The translations under genes were made by a program, and so were the position numbers. The notes under the pieces are model-generated. The model had not been told where the DNA came from and did no database searches. It saw only the letters and a list, made by a program, of their open reading frames with translations. A DNA stretch of 64,000 nt. Origin: Tricholoma matsutake (Eukaryota > Basidiomycota > Agaricomycetes > Agaricales > Tricholomataceae). Below, piece by piece: positions 42,519 to 53,912 of the stretch; position 1 is the stretch's first letter; every line of letters starts with the position of its first letter. The stretch covers positions 3,100,001-3,164,000 of the forward strand of contig AP026544.2 in the NCBI GenBank assembly GCA_026075535.2. The letters run 5' to 3'.

Positions 42519-43061
42519 CTAACGTTGAAAATCCTCTCGAACTACTTTTCGACGACTGTGCGATCGAGGTATCGAGGAAATTGTAGCGGTCCGAGTTGAG
42601 TTCGGATCGCATATCGTAATAGTTTGGGCTTTGTTCCGATAGTTTCTAATGACGCTTTCTGTTAAGACATCGAAAGGTCGTCCGAGTAGAATATCGTATG
42701 CTGGGTCCCAAATAATATGTATCTGCATGTATAGGGTGATTCCACTGAGATTGCAGGGCACATTGCATGCTAAACCAAGTGTTTCCTCCACAGTCCCATT
42801 GGCAGACTGCATCGGAAGCCTAATCAAAGAGTCGTATGCCAGACCGAGTTTGTGGCAAACATCTTCAGCCATTGATATGATCGAGGAACTGGGATCAATG
42901 ACGCTTTCTACCTGGTTGTTACCATGGACATCCATAATAACTGATCTAATCAATGAAGTTTCTTTAGCAACAACGAAAGGCTGAGGGATTTCACTGGGTC
43001 GGAGACTGCTAATATAGGTCTTGTATGGGTCAGGCACGATGATCGCGTCGGGACTAAACAT
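42519..43061 (-). pseudogene. Gypsy D aspartic protease region
   Basis: A 180-codon frame. ESVIDPSSSIISMAEDVCHK aligns with the retropepsin-like active-site region (usually D-x-G-S; here DPSS, so the Gly is changed). DPAYDILLGRPFDVL is the conserved closing motif of these proteases. Confidence 0.75.
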
Positions 43062-43091
43062 GTTCGTCGCATTGTTTCCAGATTGTGGGAC

Positions 43092-44411
43092 TCATTTTGG
43101 TGTGACCTGTTCTCTCCATTTTGTTCGAACCTCGGGTGAAAGCAAGAGTAATTCTTCAGATGTCAGCGTGACAATCAGCATCTTCATCAAGCGCGCAAAT
43201 ATATCGTGCACGATTTTCTCATTCTGTACTGGTGCCTGTGTCGCATACAATGGTCCGTCTTTCTCCTTACCCTTCGATGCACCAGCGAAGTTCCTTTTGT
43301 GTGGTGGCAAATAGGTGTTCTCCCTGACCGATGCGTATGGGTGTACCGATGGTCCGTCTTTCTCCTTACCCTTTGATGCACCAGCGAAGTTGCTTTCGTG
43401 TGGTGGAAAATAGGTGTTCTCCCTGATCAATGCATATGGGTGTACCGAGGTTTGCGTTGGGGGTATGGTGGTCGATGGCGAAGTGGTCGATGCAGGAGAC
43501 GTCGATGTTGATGTTGGAGCAGTAGTTGAAGTCAAGGGGTTGACCATTGTCGATGAAGATGTCGAGGGTGGTGGGACTGGAGCAGTAGATGTTGACGATG
43601 CAGGGACAGGGGTTGTCATGGCTGGAACCAAATTTTGAACCTCTTTGTTTGGATGCGAAAATAGTCAACCACTTTGAAGCGTGAATATTTTGCGCTCGAG
43701 AGCCGCTATTCTATCTTTGGAGTCAGCTGTCAACGTCTAGTTTTGATAAATGCCTTTCGTCTCCGATCCCAATGTAGAAACGGCGTTGGATTCTGTTATC
43801 AAGGTGATCGCAGCCGAGGTTGAACTAGTCAAAGTCGAAGGTGCCAATGGTGCGATGCTGAATAAAAGTGTGGCTGCTGGGGTTGCATCTGGGTTGTGTT
43901 TCCACCATTCATCAATCCATTCCTTGATAAACCTGCCAGGGATACTTCAAGGGGTGAATTGTCCATTTGGAAGTACGATCTTTCCTTCCACATTTCGCTT
44001 ACACTTCCCTTTGTTCAAGTACGACTGACAAACCATACAGTCAGGAATAAAATGTCCCAATAAACCACAAAATATGCAAAGGAGTGTGTCGATGTGTGCC
44101 TGTCTGTCTGCCGAATTAGTGCGAGGATTTTTAGTACCTGCGATATGCATAGCGATGGTGCTAGCAAATCGTTCGAACATTGCATTTAGATCTTCTGTTT
44201 TAATCATAATTGTTCTGGGTGACAAGGTGACCCGGTCATATTTCTGACGTTCGATGTCGAGTGCAATGAAGAGGTCGATTGGTGGATTACTGAGTTCGAT
44301 GTGTTAGAGCCTGCTAGAACGAATTTTGCTGCGTCGTGAATGTCGTTGAGTGGATATGGATCGTCGGGATAATAGTCAGGGAATTTGAGTTCAAGTCGTC
44401 GAGCGATTTGA
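43092..44411 (-). pseudogene. Gypsy D gag C-terminal half with zinc-binding motif
   Basis: The frame at 44225-43947 contains CIFCGLLGHFIPDC, a zinc-knuckle variant, with ICMV-type following cysteine (CMVC). The frame at 43631-43092 has a Ser/Thr/Pro low-complexity stretch, a duplicated segment (ENTYFPPHESNFAGASKGKE and ENTYLPPHKRNFAGASKGKE, about 105 bp apart) and FARLMKMLIVTLTSEELLLL. Upstream of 44225 the reading RRLELKFPDYYPDDPY links across the solo LTR to the N-terminal half. Confidence 0.75.
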
Positions 44412-45597
44412 TGATAGGTCGTCTTCTCGGCTCAAGGACCGATTCAACACTTTAGCATCATTCTAATCACATCGGCTAACTCCTACGACATCCCAGACAC
44501 AGCACGACACACTCTATCAATCGCGATATCATATCAACTGCATCGAAACATCACCAGCAACATCGATAGTATCAAAAGACCACATCGCACAACCTTAGGA
44601 CTACCCCGAAAGTCCCTAAGATTCCCCTACATGACCACCGAACATCCCCAACCAACTTCGAACAAGCCACAACTGCGATTGACCATTGTCGACCATCGTC
44701 AAGTGTCATCGATCGATATTGAGAAACTACGAGCGACATCGGGCGCCGCCTTCATTATCTAAATGGTGGAAGACCATGCACTAGGACGTATTCCAACTCG
44801 TGCTCAAACCTGCTGATCATAGGTCAGCCTCGTTCCAAGTCCCTATCGTGCACAGAACCCGCTGGACACATTATTGCGAGACTTAGCGCAGTTTATACAC
44901 AAAGGACAGTCTCTTTTAGTTCTTTTCTTTTATTACTCTTTCATCATATGATATATATATCTTTCTTGTTCGGATTCCAGTCTCCTTTATGGCCTTGTGC
45001 CTTAACTCATATCTTTTGCCTCATGTTCTACACATGTTTCTCATTCCATTTTAGGAAGTTTCTTTAAAACATATAAAACTCTGTAGTATCTACTTGGAAA
45101 TAACAAGAAATCGTCTTCACATATTGTCTCGTATACAGTTCTAAGCATCCAATCAGCTTTCTAAAACAATCTAAGTCTCTGTGGGTTTTCTCAATCGACG
45201 AGAAACCTCTGCAATCGTCGCATCCTTGATCCTCCCTCAATTCTCTTGTCATTAGTTCTAGCAACCCTTCCAACACTTCATAACAGTTTGCTGCACCCTT
45301 CGTATACCATTGACCTATTGAAAGGTCCCCATAATTCACATATCGACCATCGACAATAAAACTCATTCGCCGTCGATCTCATTGATTGCCCTCGATATTG
45401 ATCGATACTCGATTGGACCACGACAAACACCTTCGTCTCGCATAACACTACCTTCACAACTAGTGTTAACTAGTAATCTTATCAGAGGTTTGACCACAAA
45501 CTTTCAGAACGTCTCGCAACCCTCCTCTGACTCGTCGCAAACATCATTGATTGCCTCATCGGCAGTTCTGGTGGTTTTCCCGGGTTGAGCATCATCA
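44412..45597 (-). mobile_element. Solo LTR of family D inside Gypsy D gag, opposite to the flanking LTRs
   Basis: 1186 bp, inverted relative to 37172-38351 and 46401-47581: plus-strand ends TGATAGGTCG and GAGCATCATCA. The flanks TTGA (44408-44411) and TCGA (45598-45601) fit a 4-bp duplication with one CpG-type change. It splits gag between GLWTR and IARRLELKFPDYY. Confidence 0.85.
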
Positions 45598-45601
45598 TCG
45601 A

Positions 45602-46370
45602 GTCCATAAGCCGGGTTGGAATCCTCAAACATAAGCTCTGCTTTGCTCAGCTTCCGAGATCCTATTCTTTGCTCGCAAAAAGTGAGTAATGTTGTACAAT
45701 GTACGATAATACATTCCTAGATCGCTCGCGTCGAATATCCCAATGCGTAGCTGTTCTCCCACTAATTTGTTCATGTCCGATATGCTCCACTTGCAATCAT
45801 CTTCCAAGCCAGGATAGAGTTTGTGTACTGCTGTTCTAAATTTGTTGAATGATGTGTCGGGTTGATACTCTGGAAGCGATTCCCAGAGTTCTGACAAGTC
45901 GATGTCAAGGTAGCGACAAGCGTGTTTCTTCATGAGATTTGATTCAGTAACGCCGCAGGTCGGGAATAATAGTTCAAGCTCTTCGAAGTATCGTCAAAGC
46001 TCTCGAGGCTGAGTCGGGTCAAATTTTGGAGCGGTCGAGTGCCCACAAGCTGGCATCGCGGTTTGGGTAGTCATGAATGCAATGACTCTAGGGGTTAAGA
46101 CTTGTGTAATAGATGGTAGAGGTGTCAAAGTTGTTGGAAGGATGAACAAAGAGGTCGATGATGATGATGAAGAAGTAGATGACGATGTGGAAGGCAATGA
46201 TATAGGTGAAGGAAATAGTCTACGATGAGTAGATTCTGCTTCGGAAACTGGAATTAGAATATCTCCCGATTGTTCAAGAGATTCGAAGGCATGGCGAGTA
46301 TCAATATGAAGGGTTCTCGCTTGTGTTGGCCTAAGCCGAGGAAGTCGAGGTTGGTCCGATGATGAAATGA
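45602..46370 (-). pseudogene. Gypsy D gag N-terminal half
   Basis: Two frames (46197-45994 and 45933-45625) separated by a TGA: a Ser-rich start (SSTSSSSSSTSLFILPTTLT), RYFEELELLFPTCGV, HACRYLDIDLSELWESLPEY, FRTAVHKLYPGLEDD and LGMYYRTLYNITHFL, the usual Gag of this group. It continues beyond the solo LTR. Confidence 0.8.
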
Positions 46371-46380
46371 TTCAGAAACC

Positions 46381-46396
46381 CTCGCAGTGGGCTCCA
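46381..46396 (-). promoter_or_regulatory. Gypsy D candidate primer-binding site
   Basis: On the minus strand TGGAGCCCACTGCGAG begins four bases after the 5' LTR. A TGG start fits pairing with the CCA end of a tRNA; which tRNA is not determined. Confidence 0.6.
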
Positions 46397-46400
46397 AAAA

Positions 46401-47581
46401 TGATGATGCTCAACCCGGGAAAACCACCAGAACTGCCGATGAGGCAATCGATGATGTTTGCAACGAGTCAGAGGAAGGTTGCAAGACGTTCCAAATGTTC
46501 ATAGTCAAACCTATGGGAAGATGACCAGTTGGTACTAGTCGTGAAGGTAGTGTTATGAGAGATGAAGGCGTTCCGCATGGTCCAATCAAGTATTCAATCG
46601 ATATCAAGGGCGATCGACAAGATCGACAGCAAATGAGTTTATCGTTGATGGTCGATATGTGAATTCTGGGGACCTTTTGATAGGTCGATAGTATACGAAG
46701 GGTGCGGCAAATGGCTATGAAGTGTTGGAAGGGTTACTAGACCTAATGATGAGAGGATCAAGGGAGGATCATGGACGCAACAATCGCAGAGGTTTCTCGT
46801 CGATCAAGAAAACCCATAGAGACTTAGATTGTTTTTTTTAGAAAGTTGATCGGATGCTTAGAACTGTATACAAGATGATATGTGAAGACGATTTCCTTTT
46901 CTGTTTCCCAGTAGATACTACAGAGTTTTATATGTTTTAAAGAAACTTCCTAAAATGGAATGAGAAACATGTGTAGAACATGAGGCAAAAGATATGAGTT
47001 AAGGCACAAGGCCATAAAGGAGACTGGAATCCGAACAAGAAAGATATATATATCATATGATGAAAGAGTAATAAAGGGAAAGAACTAAAAGAGACTGTCC
47101 TTTGTGTATAAACTATGCTAAGTCTCGCAATAATGCGTCCAGCAGGTTCTGTGCACAATAGGGACTTGGAACGAGGCTGACCTATGATCAGCAGGTTTGA
47201 GCACGAGTTGGAATATGTCCTAGTGCATGGTCTTCCACCATTTAGATAACGAAGGTGGCGCCCGATGTCGCTTGTAGTCTCTCAATATCAATCGATGATG
47301 CTCGACGATGCTCGATCGCAGTCGTGGCTGTTCAAAGTTGATCGGGGATGTTCGATGGTCATGTCAAGGGATCTTAGGGGCTTTCGGGGTAGTCCTAAGG
47401 TTGTGCAATGTGGGCTCTTGATATGATCGATGTCGCTGGTGATGTTTCGACGCGGTCAATATGATATCGCGATCGATAGACTGGGTCGCACTGCGTCTGG
47501 GACGTCGTAGGAGTTAGCCGATGTGATTAGAATGATGCTAAAGTGGTGAATCGGTCCTTGAGCTGAGGAGACTACCTATCA
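46401..47581 (-). repeat. Gypsy D 5' LTR
   Basis: 1181 bp, paired with 37172-38351. Confidence 0.9.
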
Positions 47582-47612
47582 ATGTGAGGTTCACAGCTAC
47601 AAACTGTCTTGA

Positions 47613-49255
47613 TTGCCCTCTGTGCTGAGGTCCCTCACAACTCAAAGTGAGGCCTGGCTGATAACTGCCCTGTCCACTACTTCATTGGTTCTGCTGCAAC
47701 TGAAACTCAGTGCTCACCATCTCTTCCTGTCCCACAAGCAGACGCTGCCACTGTCCCACAAGTGGTCACTGCCACCTCATGTGCCCATCACCACAGAACT
47801 TTGTCTTTGTCTTCTACTCCCGATGAATATTTTTGCATATATAGCCACCTGCACGTCATGTCCAACTTGAGTACTACAACTCTCGTACCTAACAATGGCA
47901 AATGGTTTATGATTACCATGGGAGTGATGACCCCTGAACTACTTCATCACTTCAAACATTTCACATGTGGATACCTCACAAACAGGGAAAACCTCAATGC
48001 TAAAGACTACATTGCACAAATGGCATATGCATTCCAGGATCCCCTTTTTAGTGATTGGTTCCAAACTTCTCAAGAGTACTACAAATCTTTGTCTTTTGTG
48101 GAGTTTATGTTGAGAGTCAGAGGGCACTGGCTCACCCCAGGCTGGGAGAAGGAGTTCACACAGAAAGTGTGAAATTTGAAGCAAGGTGCAGCACCCTTCC
48201 ACAATTTCTTGACTGCCATCCAATGTGATAACCTTTTGCTGAAAAACACAAAACATTATCTCTCACCTACACAACTATGCATGCAAATTGAAGCAAACCT
48301 TTCTCCCAAGCTCCTCTCTGCATGTGATTGATACAAAGAAAAACACAACTCCAACTCAGATTCAGACAGGGAGAATGACACTGCAGAAGCTGAGGATTGT
48401 TTGAACACTACTGCCAGGGCCAAAACATCCGCATGCAAAGCTGAATCTCATCTTGAGGCTTTTGTCCAAACCCTCATCAAACTTGATGACAAAGTACATG
48501 AAGAATCTGCCTCTGTAGGAAGGAAGCTGAGGACACGGCTTGCAAGCTTAACAATCAGGGTCCATGGCAGGTTTATCATACCTTTCCTGCCAAGCTCCCT
48601 CCACACATTCACAGTTCCCATCTAATAGCCAGTCATCATCATCATTGTTCCCAAAACAGAACAGTGGTTCCTTCTTGTCCACAAACTCGAGAAGACCCCC
48701 AAAACTCACCAAACATGAGCACAAGTACCTCAATGCTCATGAGGGTTGCAAAAAGTGTCACCAGTTCTACATCATGGATGGTCATGCTTGTGAGTTCCCA
48801 GCCTGTGATGGTTATGTTGAGTGCACAATGATCACTGTCAATGAGGCACACCAGTGCAAGGGCAAGCCTGCACTCCCAGTACCTTGAGAGGAAAGTGCTC
48901 CAATGACTGTTGCTGCTGTCTCCGCTGCTTTCCCTGTGCCCCCTGCTTCTGCACCTCCTCCCCTTCCAGTCGTGGCTGTCATGGGCATGACAACTTACCC
49001 TGTGGCATCAGTGACCCACCCCAACAACAAACACAATGTCCTCATTGGTAGTGAGAGTGATTTGTTGTGTGACTCGAATGACTCTGTGAGTGCTCCTGTT
49101 CCCTTCTCCATCCCACATCTTGTCTGGCATTGCGCTGTTGATGACCATGACCCATCCTCTTCTTGCCGTGTTTATGTCAAAGTGTTGATTGACCATGGTT
49201 CCCCTGTAGTTCTGATTGATCAACTTCTGGTGTCTCACCTGCATCTTTGTCAATG
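47613..49255 (+). pseudogene. Gypsy C gag and protease
   Basis: Gag: from 47861 MSNLSTTTLVPNNGKWFMIT, ELLHHFKHFTCGYLTNRENL and FVEFMLRVRGHWLTPGWEK, then FHNFLTAIQCDN after a TGA at 48170. A cysteine-rich segment (GCKKCHQFYIMDGHACEFP, then CDGYVEC) replaces a standard zinc knuckle near 48745-48830. Protease: RVYVKVLIDHGSPVVLIDQL at about 49170-49225 with a D-x-G-S core. Several stops and frame changes. Confidence 0.75.
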
Positions 49256-50856
49256 ACTCCTGCCTCAACAATTCCCTGTGTCTGGTGCTTTCTTCAATGA
49301 TTCTGTGTTGCCTGCATCCATTTCTCTTACACACTGGGTCAAGCTCAAATTACATGACCAAAATAGTTACTACTCAGCCTGGACTGTATGTGCTCTGGTG
49401 GCACCAAACTTGTGCCATCAGATTATACTTGGACTGCTGTTTATGTACCATAATAACATTGTTGTGAATGTTTGCAAAAGCATGGCTATGAATGATTCAA
49501 ATTTTGACCTGCTACACCCAATGCCCCCATGATTACCCAAACTGCCTCCACCAAAGCTACATGATGTCATCAACATAAATATTGAGAATTGCATACTGTT
49601 TGCAAAAAGTATCAAGCTGTTATTGATGCATATTGCAAGATTGTGCAACCATTTGGCATGATTGCAGCTGTATGTGTACAAATTGAGCAATGTGCTGCCC
49701 ACACTCACCTGGATAAGCTTGCGACCAATGTAAAGGAGACTTACGCTGACATTTTCAAGCTGATTCCACATGTCAGTGAAATGCCTGATAATATATGTTG
49801 TAAAATCACACTGAAAGATGCAAACAAAACTGTTAGCACTCGTTCATACTCTTGCCCTCAGAAATACCATGAAGCATGGAGTACCCTCATCAGCAAGCAC
49901 CTTGACACTGGGCAGATTTGTCCTTCTTCTTCAGCTCATGCTTCACCTGCCTTTCTCATACCTAAGGCAGATAAGGAAATGCTGCCACAGTGGGTAAACA
50001 ATTAGCGCCAACTAAATGTGAATACTGTCACCAACTGTCACCCACTGCCATGGGTGGATGATATCCTAGCTGATGCAGGCAAAGGGAAAATTTGGAGCAA
50101 GATTGATATGACAGATAGTTTTCTCCACACCAAAATGGACCCAGAGAGCATTCATCTCACTGCCATGACCAAACCCCTGGGGCTTTATGAGTGGCTAGTC
50201 ATGCTACAGGTCTTGCAAAATGCTCTGCCTGTTCATCAACAGCAGGTAACTGAGGCTTTCCACCCATTCCTGGCACATTTTTGTCACATATATCTTGATG
50301 ACATTATCATTTGGTCTAACTCAGTTGAGGAACACATACAGCATATCAAATTAATTATGAATGCACTGCGCAAGGCTTGCCTATACTGCAATTCCAAAAA
50401 ATCCCAGTTCTTTCTTACTGAACTGGAATTTCTTGGACACCACATCTCGCATGACAGTATTGAGGCTTGCTCCTCAAAGGTGGACAAAATCCTGGGGTGG
50501 CCTACTCCTAAATCAGCCACAGATGTCTGCAGTTTTCTGGGCCTTGTCCAATATATTGCTGTGTTCCTGCTGAAACTTGCTGATCACACATTGATCCTCA
50601 CTCCCCTTACTATGAAAGAATGCAAAAAACAGTTTCCTGCATGGGATACTCATCACCAAAATGCTTTTAATGCTATCAAAGCCCTTGTCGTCAGTCAAGA
50701 ATGCCTGACTGTGATTGATCATACAAACCCTGGTGACAATAAAAATTTTGTAACATGCAATGCAAGCAATCTACAGACTGGTGCTGTACTCAGCTGGGGT
50801 CGTACCTGGGAAATGGCTCGACCTGTGGCTTTTGATTCCATGCAGCTCAAAGATGC
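49256..50856 (+). pseudogene. Gypsy C reverse transcriptase and first part of RNase H
   Basis: Post-protease segment LKLHDQNSYYSAWTVCALVA. RT: YADIFKLIPHVSEMP, TRSYSCPQKYHEAW, ASPAFLIPKADKEM; one TAG at 50002 before RQLNVNTVTNCHPLPWVDDI; WSKIDMTDSFLHTKM; YLDDIIIWS with the catalytic YLDD intact; LEFLGHHIS; FLGLVQYIAVFLLKLA. RNase H starts FVTCNASNLQTGAVLSWG (Asp position changed) and is cut at LKDA by the MITE. Confidence 0.85.
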
Positions 50857-51695
50857 TAGTGTTGAAGGGTCCAGTTCATAGGACTGAAAAAAAGACCGAA
50901 ATTGGACTGAATTGGACTGGAAAAGACTGGACCAGTGGTCTATTTATGGACCAGTCTTTTGCAGTTCAGTTAGCAGTCTTTCCATTTTGAAAAATGTTGT
51001 AAAACCAAAGAAAACTAATATAAACCAGTTAGGACTGGTTTTATTGAGGGAACATATATTGGACCATGTTCCCACATGAAATCCGGTGAATTCGACCTCT
51101 GGTTCATAAAAAATGGTTAAGAATTGAGCAAGATATAACCAAATCTATTTTTGTATGAGTATTTTGTTGTATCAGATTGATTTTCATTTCATCTTACTCA
51201 TATGTTCATCATTTTCTTGATTCTATTAATGATCATAGGACTAACATGTATAATAATACTCCCACCATTTGCCAATGCATGCTATGCATCACATAATTTA
51301 TGGTTGTCACATTACATTTCTTGGTGTTCAGCACGAGTCATTCAGTAGATGTATTTTTATATTGATCATAGCCAAGTCAAATCTTGATGAAATGTCTTAA
51401 AAGTTGGACCAAATGATGGGGAATTACAATGTCTATCCATCTGTACAGTGGCTGTAAGGTCCGGGTAATATCTGCTAAGATACATATGGGTTATATTAAT
51501 ATGACAAATTTCACAACAAAACATCAGTCTGAACCAGTCTTAACCAGTCCTTTTTGGTCTTTTAACTGGAAAGGACCAGTCCTAGGTGGTTCGGTTTGGT
51601 TCTAGCAGTATCTGTGTTGGTCCTGGACTGGTTTAGGTTGTGGTCTTTATGTTTTTGGGTCAAAAAACCAAACTGGACTGGACCCTTAAACACTA
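50857..51695. mobile_element. TAGTG-family hAT MITE, copy 4, in Gypsy C RNase H
   Basis: 839 bp with 19-bp terminal inverted repeats (TAGTGTTGAAGGGTCCAGT against TAGTGTTTAAGGGTCCAGT) and a perfect 8-bp duplication AAAGATGC (50849-50856 and 51696-51703). The host frame LKDA resumes with QKNYPVHEKEM after it. No coding capacity. Confidence 0.95.
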
Positions 51696-52087
51696 AAAGA
51701 TGCACAGAAGAATTACCCTGTCCATGAGAAAGAGATGCTGGCTATCGTCTGCGCTCTCAAGAAATAGAGATCTGACCTGCTGGAAACAGAGATTCTTATC
51801 TACACAGACCATCACACACTAGAGAACTTTGATATGCAGAAAGATCTTTCACATCATCAGGCACATTGGATGAAACATCTATCCCAATTTGACATGATGA
51901 TCAGGTACATCCATGGTGAAGACAACACTGTAGCTGATGCCCTGTCACAATTACCCAGCAATATGCCTGACCCAGATACTTGTTCTGATGTTGGAGTCTC
52001 TGACCCTCCTATTTGCTGGGATAACTGGCTCAGACATTGCACTGTGAATGCCATTTTAACAATCTTGGCAGACGAGTCTTTTTTATG
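51696..52087 (+). pseudogene. Gypsy C RNase H, C-terminal part
   Basis: QKNYPVHEKEMLAIVCALKK, a TAG, then ETEILIYTDHHTLENF, QAHWMKHLSQFDMMIRYIHG and NTVADALSQLPS, the conserved RNase H ending. The catalytic Asp in YTDH is present. Confidence 0.85.
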
Positions 52088-53018
52088 AGATATCTCTACT
52101 GGATATGAACATGACAATTTTTGCAAAAAGCTGTTGACCATTGATGCTAGCATCCCAGGAATCAAATTCATCAATAACCTGTGGTACATTGGGGATCGAC
52201 TGATAATACCATGCTATGGGACTGTCCAAGAAGACCTGTTCTGTCTTGCACATGACGCTCTGGGACATTTTGGTGTGGATAAATTGTATGCTGCTATCCA
52301 TAACTGCTATTATTGGCCCAACATGCAGCATGACCTCAAGAATGCCTATGTCCCTGGCTGTGTGCCTTGCCAACAAAACAAGAGCCCAACCACAAAGGCA
52401 AAAGGCCCACTTCACCCTCTCCCAATTCCTGATGGACATGGTGACTCCATGTGCCTCAACTTCGTGGGCCCTCTCCCTGAGGATCACAGGTTTAATTGCA
52501 TCTTGACTATCACTGACTGCTTGGGCTCTGATGTATGGCTGATCCCCATGCGCACAGACATTACAGCCCAGAAATTGGTGACAATTTTTTTCAATGAGTG
52601 GTACTGTGAAAATGGCCTGCCACTTGAACTCATATCCGACTGTGATAAACTGTTTGTATTGAAGTTCTGGAAGGCACTTCATGTGTTGACTGGAGTACAC
52701 TTGAAGTTGTCCACAGCATACCACCCACAAATGGATGGTTCCAGCGAGCGCATCAACAGGATGCTCAACCAATGTATCCATTTCCATGTTGAACGCAATC
52801 AGAAAGGTTGGGTTCACACTCTGCTGCTGATCCGTTTCAATATCATGAATCCTGTGAATGCTTCTACAGGATTTTTGGGGTTTCAACTGTGCATGGGTCA
52901 CAGCCCATGCATCTTGCGACCTTTGATCCCCTTGTCCATAACAAGACCCCCCTTGAGGACTGACAAGCTCGAGCTATCTGTGAGCAAATTGAATGGGAAG
53001 CAAAGGACATGCTCTTGA
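52088..53018 (+). pseudogene. Gypsy C integrase, catalytic Asp changed
   Basis: Zinc-binding HDALGHFGVDKLYAAIHNCY and CVPCQQNK; core begins CLNFVGPLP where MDFxGPLP is usual (Asp to Asn); second Asp in ISDCDKLFVLKFW; Glu in HPQMDGSSERINRML. Open from 52134 to 53018, where the frame shifts into the C-terminal ORF. Confidence 0.85.
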
Positions 53019-53527
53019 CCAGCAAAATCACACAGGCTTTTCATGCTAACAAGAGGCAAGGGGTTGAAGATGTGTTCAATGTCAGCGACAGGATCGTGTT
53101 GGTGACACTACATTGCCACCGAGAATACAAGGCTGGAGACAAGAACTGTGTTGCTAAGTTTTTCCCTAGATTTGATGGACCACATACTGTTACAAAAGCA
53201 TTCACTAACTCTTCTGTTTACACTCTAGACCTCCCTAACTCCCCAGACGTTTTCCCCACCTTTCATGCTTCGCTCCTGAAATGTTTCCATGGGAATAATG
53301 GAGTCCTTTTTCCTTCACGTGAACATCCGATGCCTGGGCCAGTGGTTGCCTTGGACGGGGTCGAAGAACACACAATTGAGAAGATTGTGGATGAACAGAG
53401 AAGAGGGCATGGGATGCAATATCTTGTGCACTGGGTTGGCTACCCACCTGACCACAACCAATGGATGCCACACCATGACTTGGAGGATTGCGAGGTGCTG
53501 GATAATTGGTTGCAATGTAGGGTTTAG
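53009..53527 (+). CDS. Gypsy C integrase C-terminus and chromodomain
   Basis: A 172-codon frame: DRIVLVTLHCHREYK, KFFPRFDGPHTVTKAF and FHASLLKCF form the GPY/F-like region. The chromodomain reads HTIEKIVDEQRRGHGMQYLV, then HWVGYPPDHNQWMPHHDLED. It overlaps the upstream frame by a few bases. Confidence 0.85.
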   Translation: MLLTSKITQAFHANKRQGVEDVFNVSDRIVLVTLHCHREYKAGDKNCVAKFFPRFDGPHTVTKAFTNSSVYTLDLPNSPDVFPTFHASLLKCFHGNNGVLFPSREHPMPGPVVALDGVEEHTIEKIVDEQRRGHGMQYLVHWVGYPPDHNQWMPHHDLEDCEVLDNWLQCRV

Positions 53528-53689
53528 GGTCACACAGTAGCTTTTCCCACTGGGTTTTTGATGCACCCATCGTGAAGGATGATGATGCAGTTGATTGTTT
53601 TGTTAATTTCTTTTCTTTTCCTTTGGATTATTTGCTGGATAACTTACAGATGTGCATACTTATGGACACGAACACCCCCTTTCTTTTTT

Positions 53690-53703
53690 AAAGAGTGGGA
53701 GGG
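53690..53703 (+). promoter_or_regulatory. Gypsy C polypurine tract
   Basis: AAAGAGTGGGAGGG abuts the 3' LTR start TGTAAGC. Confidence 0.75.
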
Positions 53704-53907
53704 TGTAAGCATGGCTTACATCATCACATTGGCAACTTGTTTGTTATCGATAAGAAATCCCCCATCTCTTACCTATTACCATCTCATCTATGACTAGTCA
53801 ATTACTTTACTCTCAGGAATATTATGCTGTGTCTTGTCTGAGTTGTAATATTCTGCCTTTTTTCCTTTTCTAGTGTTTTCTGTCTTCTCTTCAAAGACAG
53901 GCTTTCA
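53704..53907 (+). repeat. Gypsy C 3' LTR
   Basis: 204 bp, followed by GCTAT, the right target duplication. Confidence 0.85.
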
Positions 53908-53912
53908 GCTAT

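Larger units (their letters stand above)
37172..47581 (-). mobile_element. Gypsy D: 10.4-kb Ty3/Gypsy-like element with 1.18-kb LTRs and an antisense gene
   Basis: LTRs 37172-38351 and 46401-47581 are near identical. The flanks ATGC (37168-37171) and ATGT (47582-47585) fit a 4-bp duplication. In minus orientation: 5' LTR (right), primer-binding site, gag, zinc-binding region, protease, RT, RNase H, pol C-terminus, antisense gene, polypurine tract, 3' LTR (left). No integrase core is readable between RNase H and the pol C-terminus, and the RT motif is mutated, so it looks non-autonomous. It sits in the leader of Gypsy C. Confidence 0.9.
36877..53907 (+). mobile_element. Gypsy C: chromodomain Gypsy retrotransposon hosting Gypsy D
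   Basis: The 5' LTR 36877-37101 and 3' LTR 53704-53907 share TGTAAGCATGGCTTACATC at the start and ACAGGCTTTCA at the end. The flanks ACTAT (36872-36876) and GCTAT (53908-53912) fit a 5-bp duplication with one CpG-type change. Internal order on plus: leader (split by Gypsy D at 37172-47581), gag, protease, RT, RNase H (split by a MITE), integrase, chromodomain, polypurine tract. Net length without insertions is about 5.8 kb. Confidence 0.9.

Noticed and set aside
46410..46607. Small open frames within the three 1.18-kb LTR copies (also 37181-37573 and 45382-45588)
   Set aside because: They recur in each LTR only because the DNA is repeated; no start context or motif supports expression.
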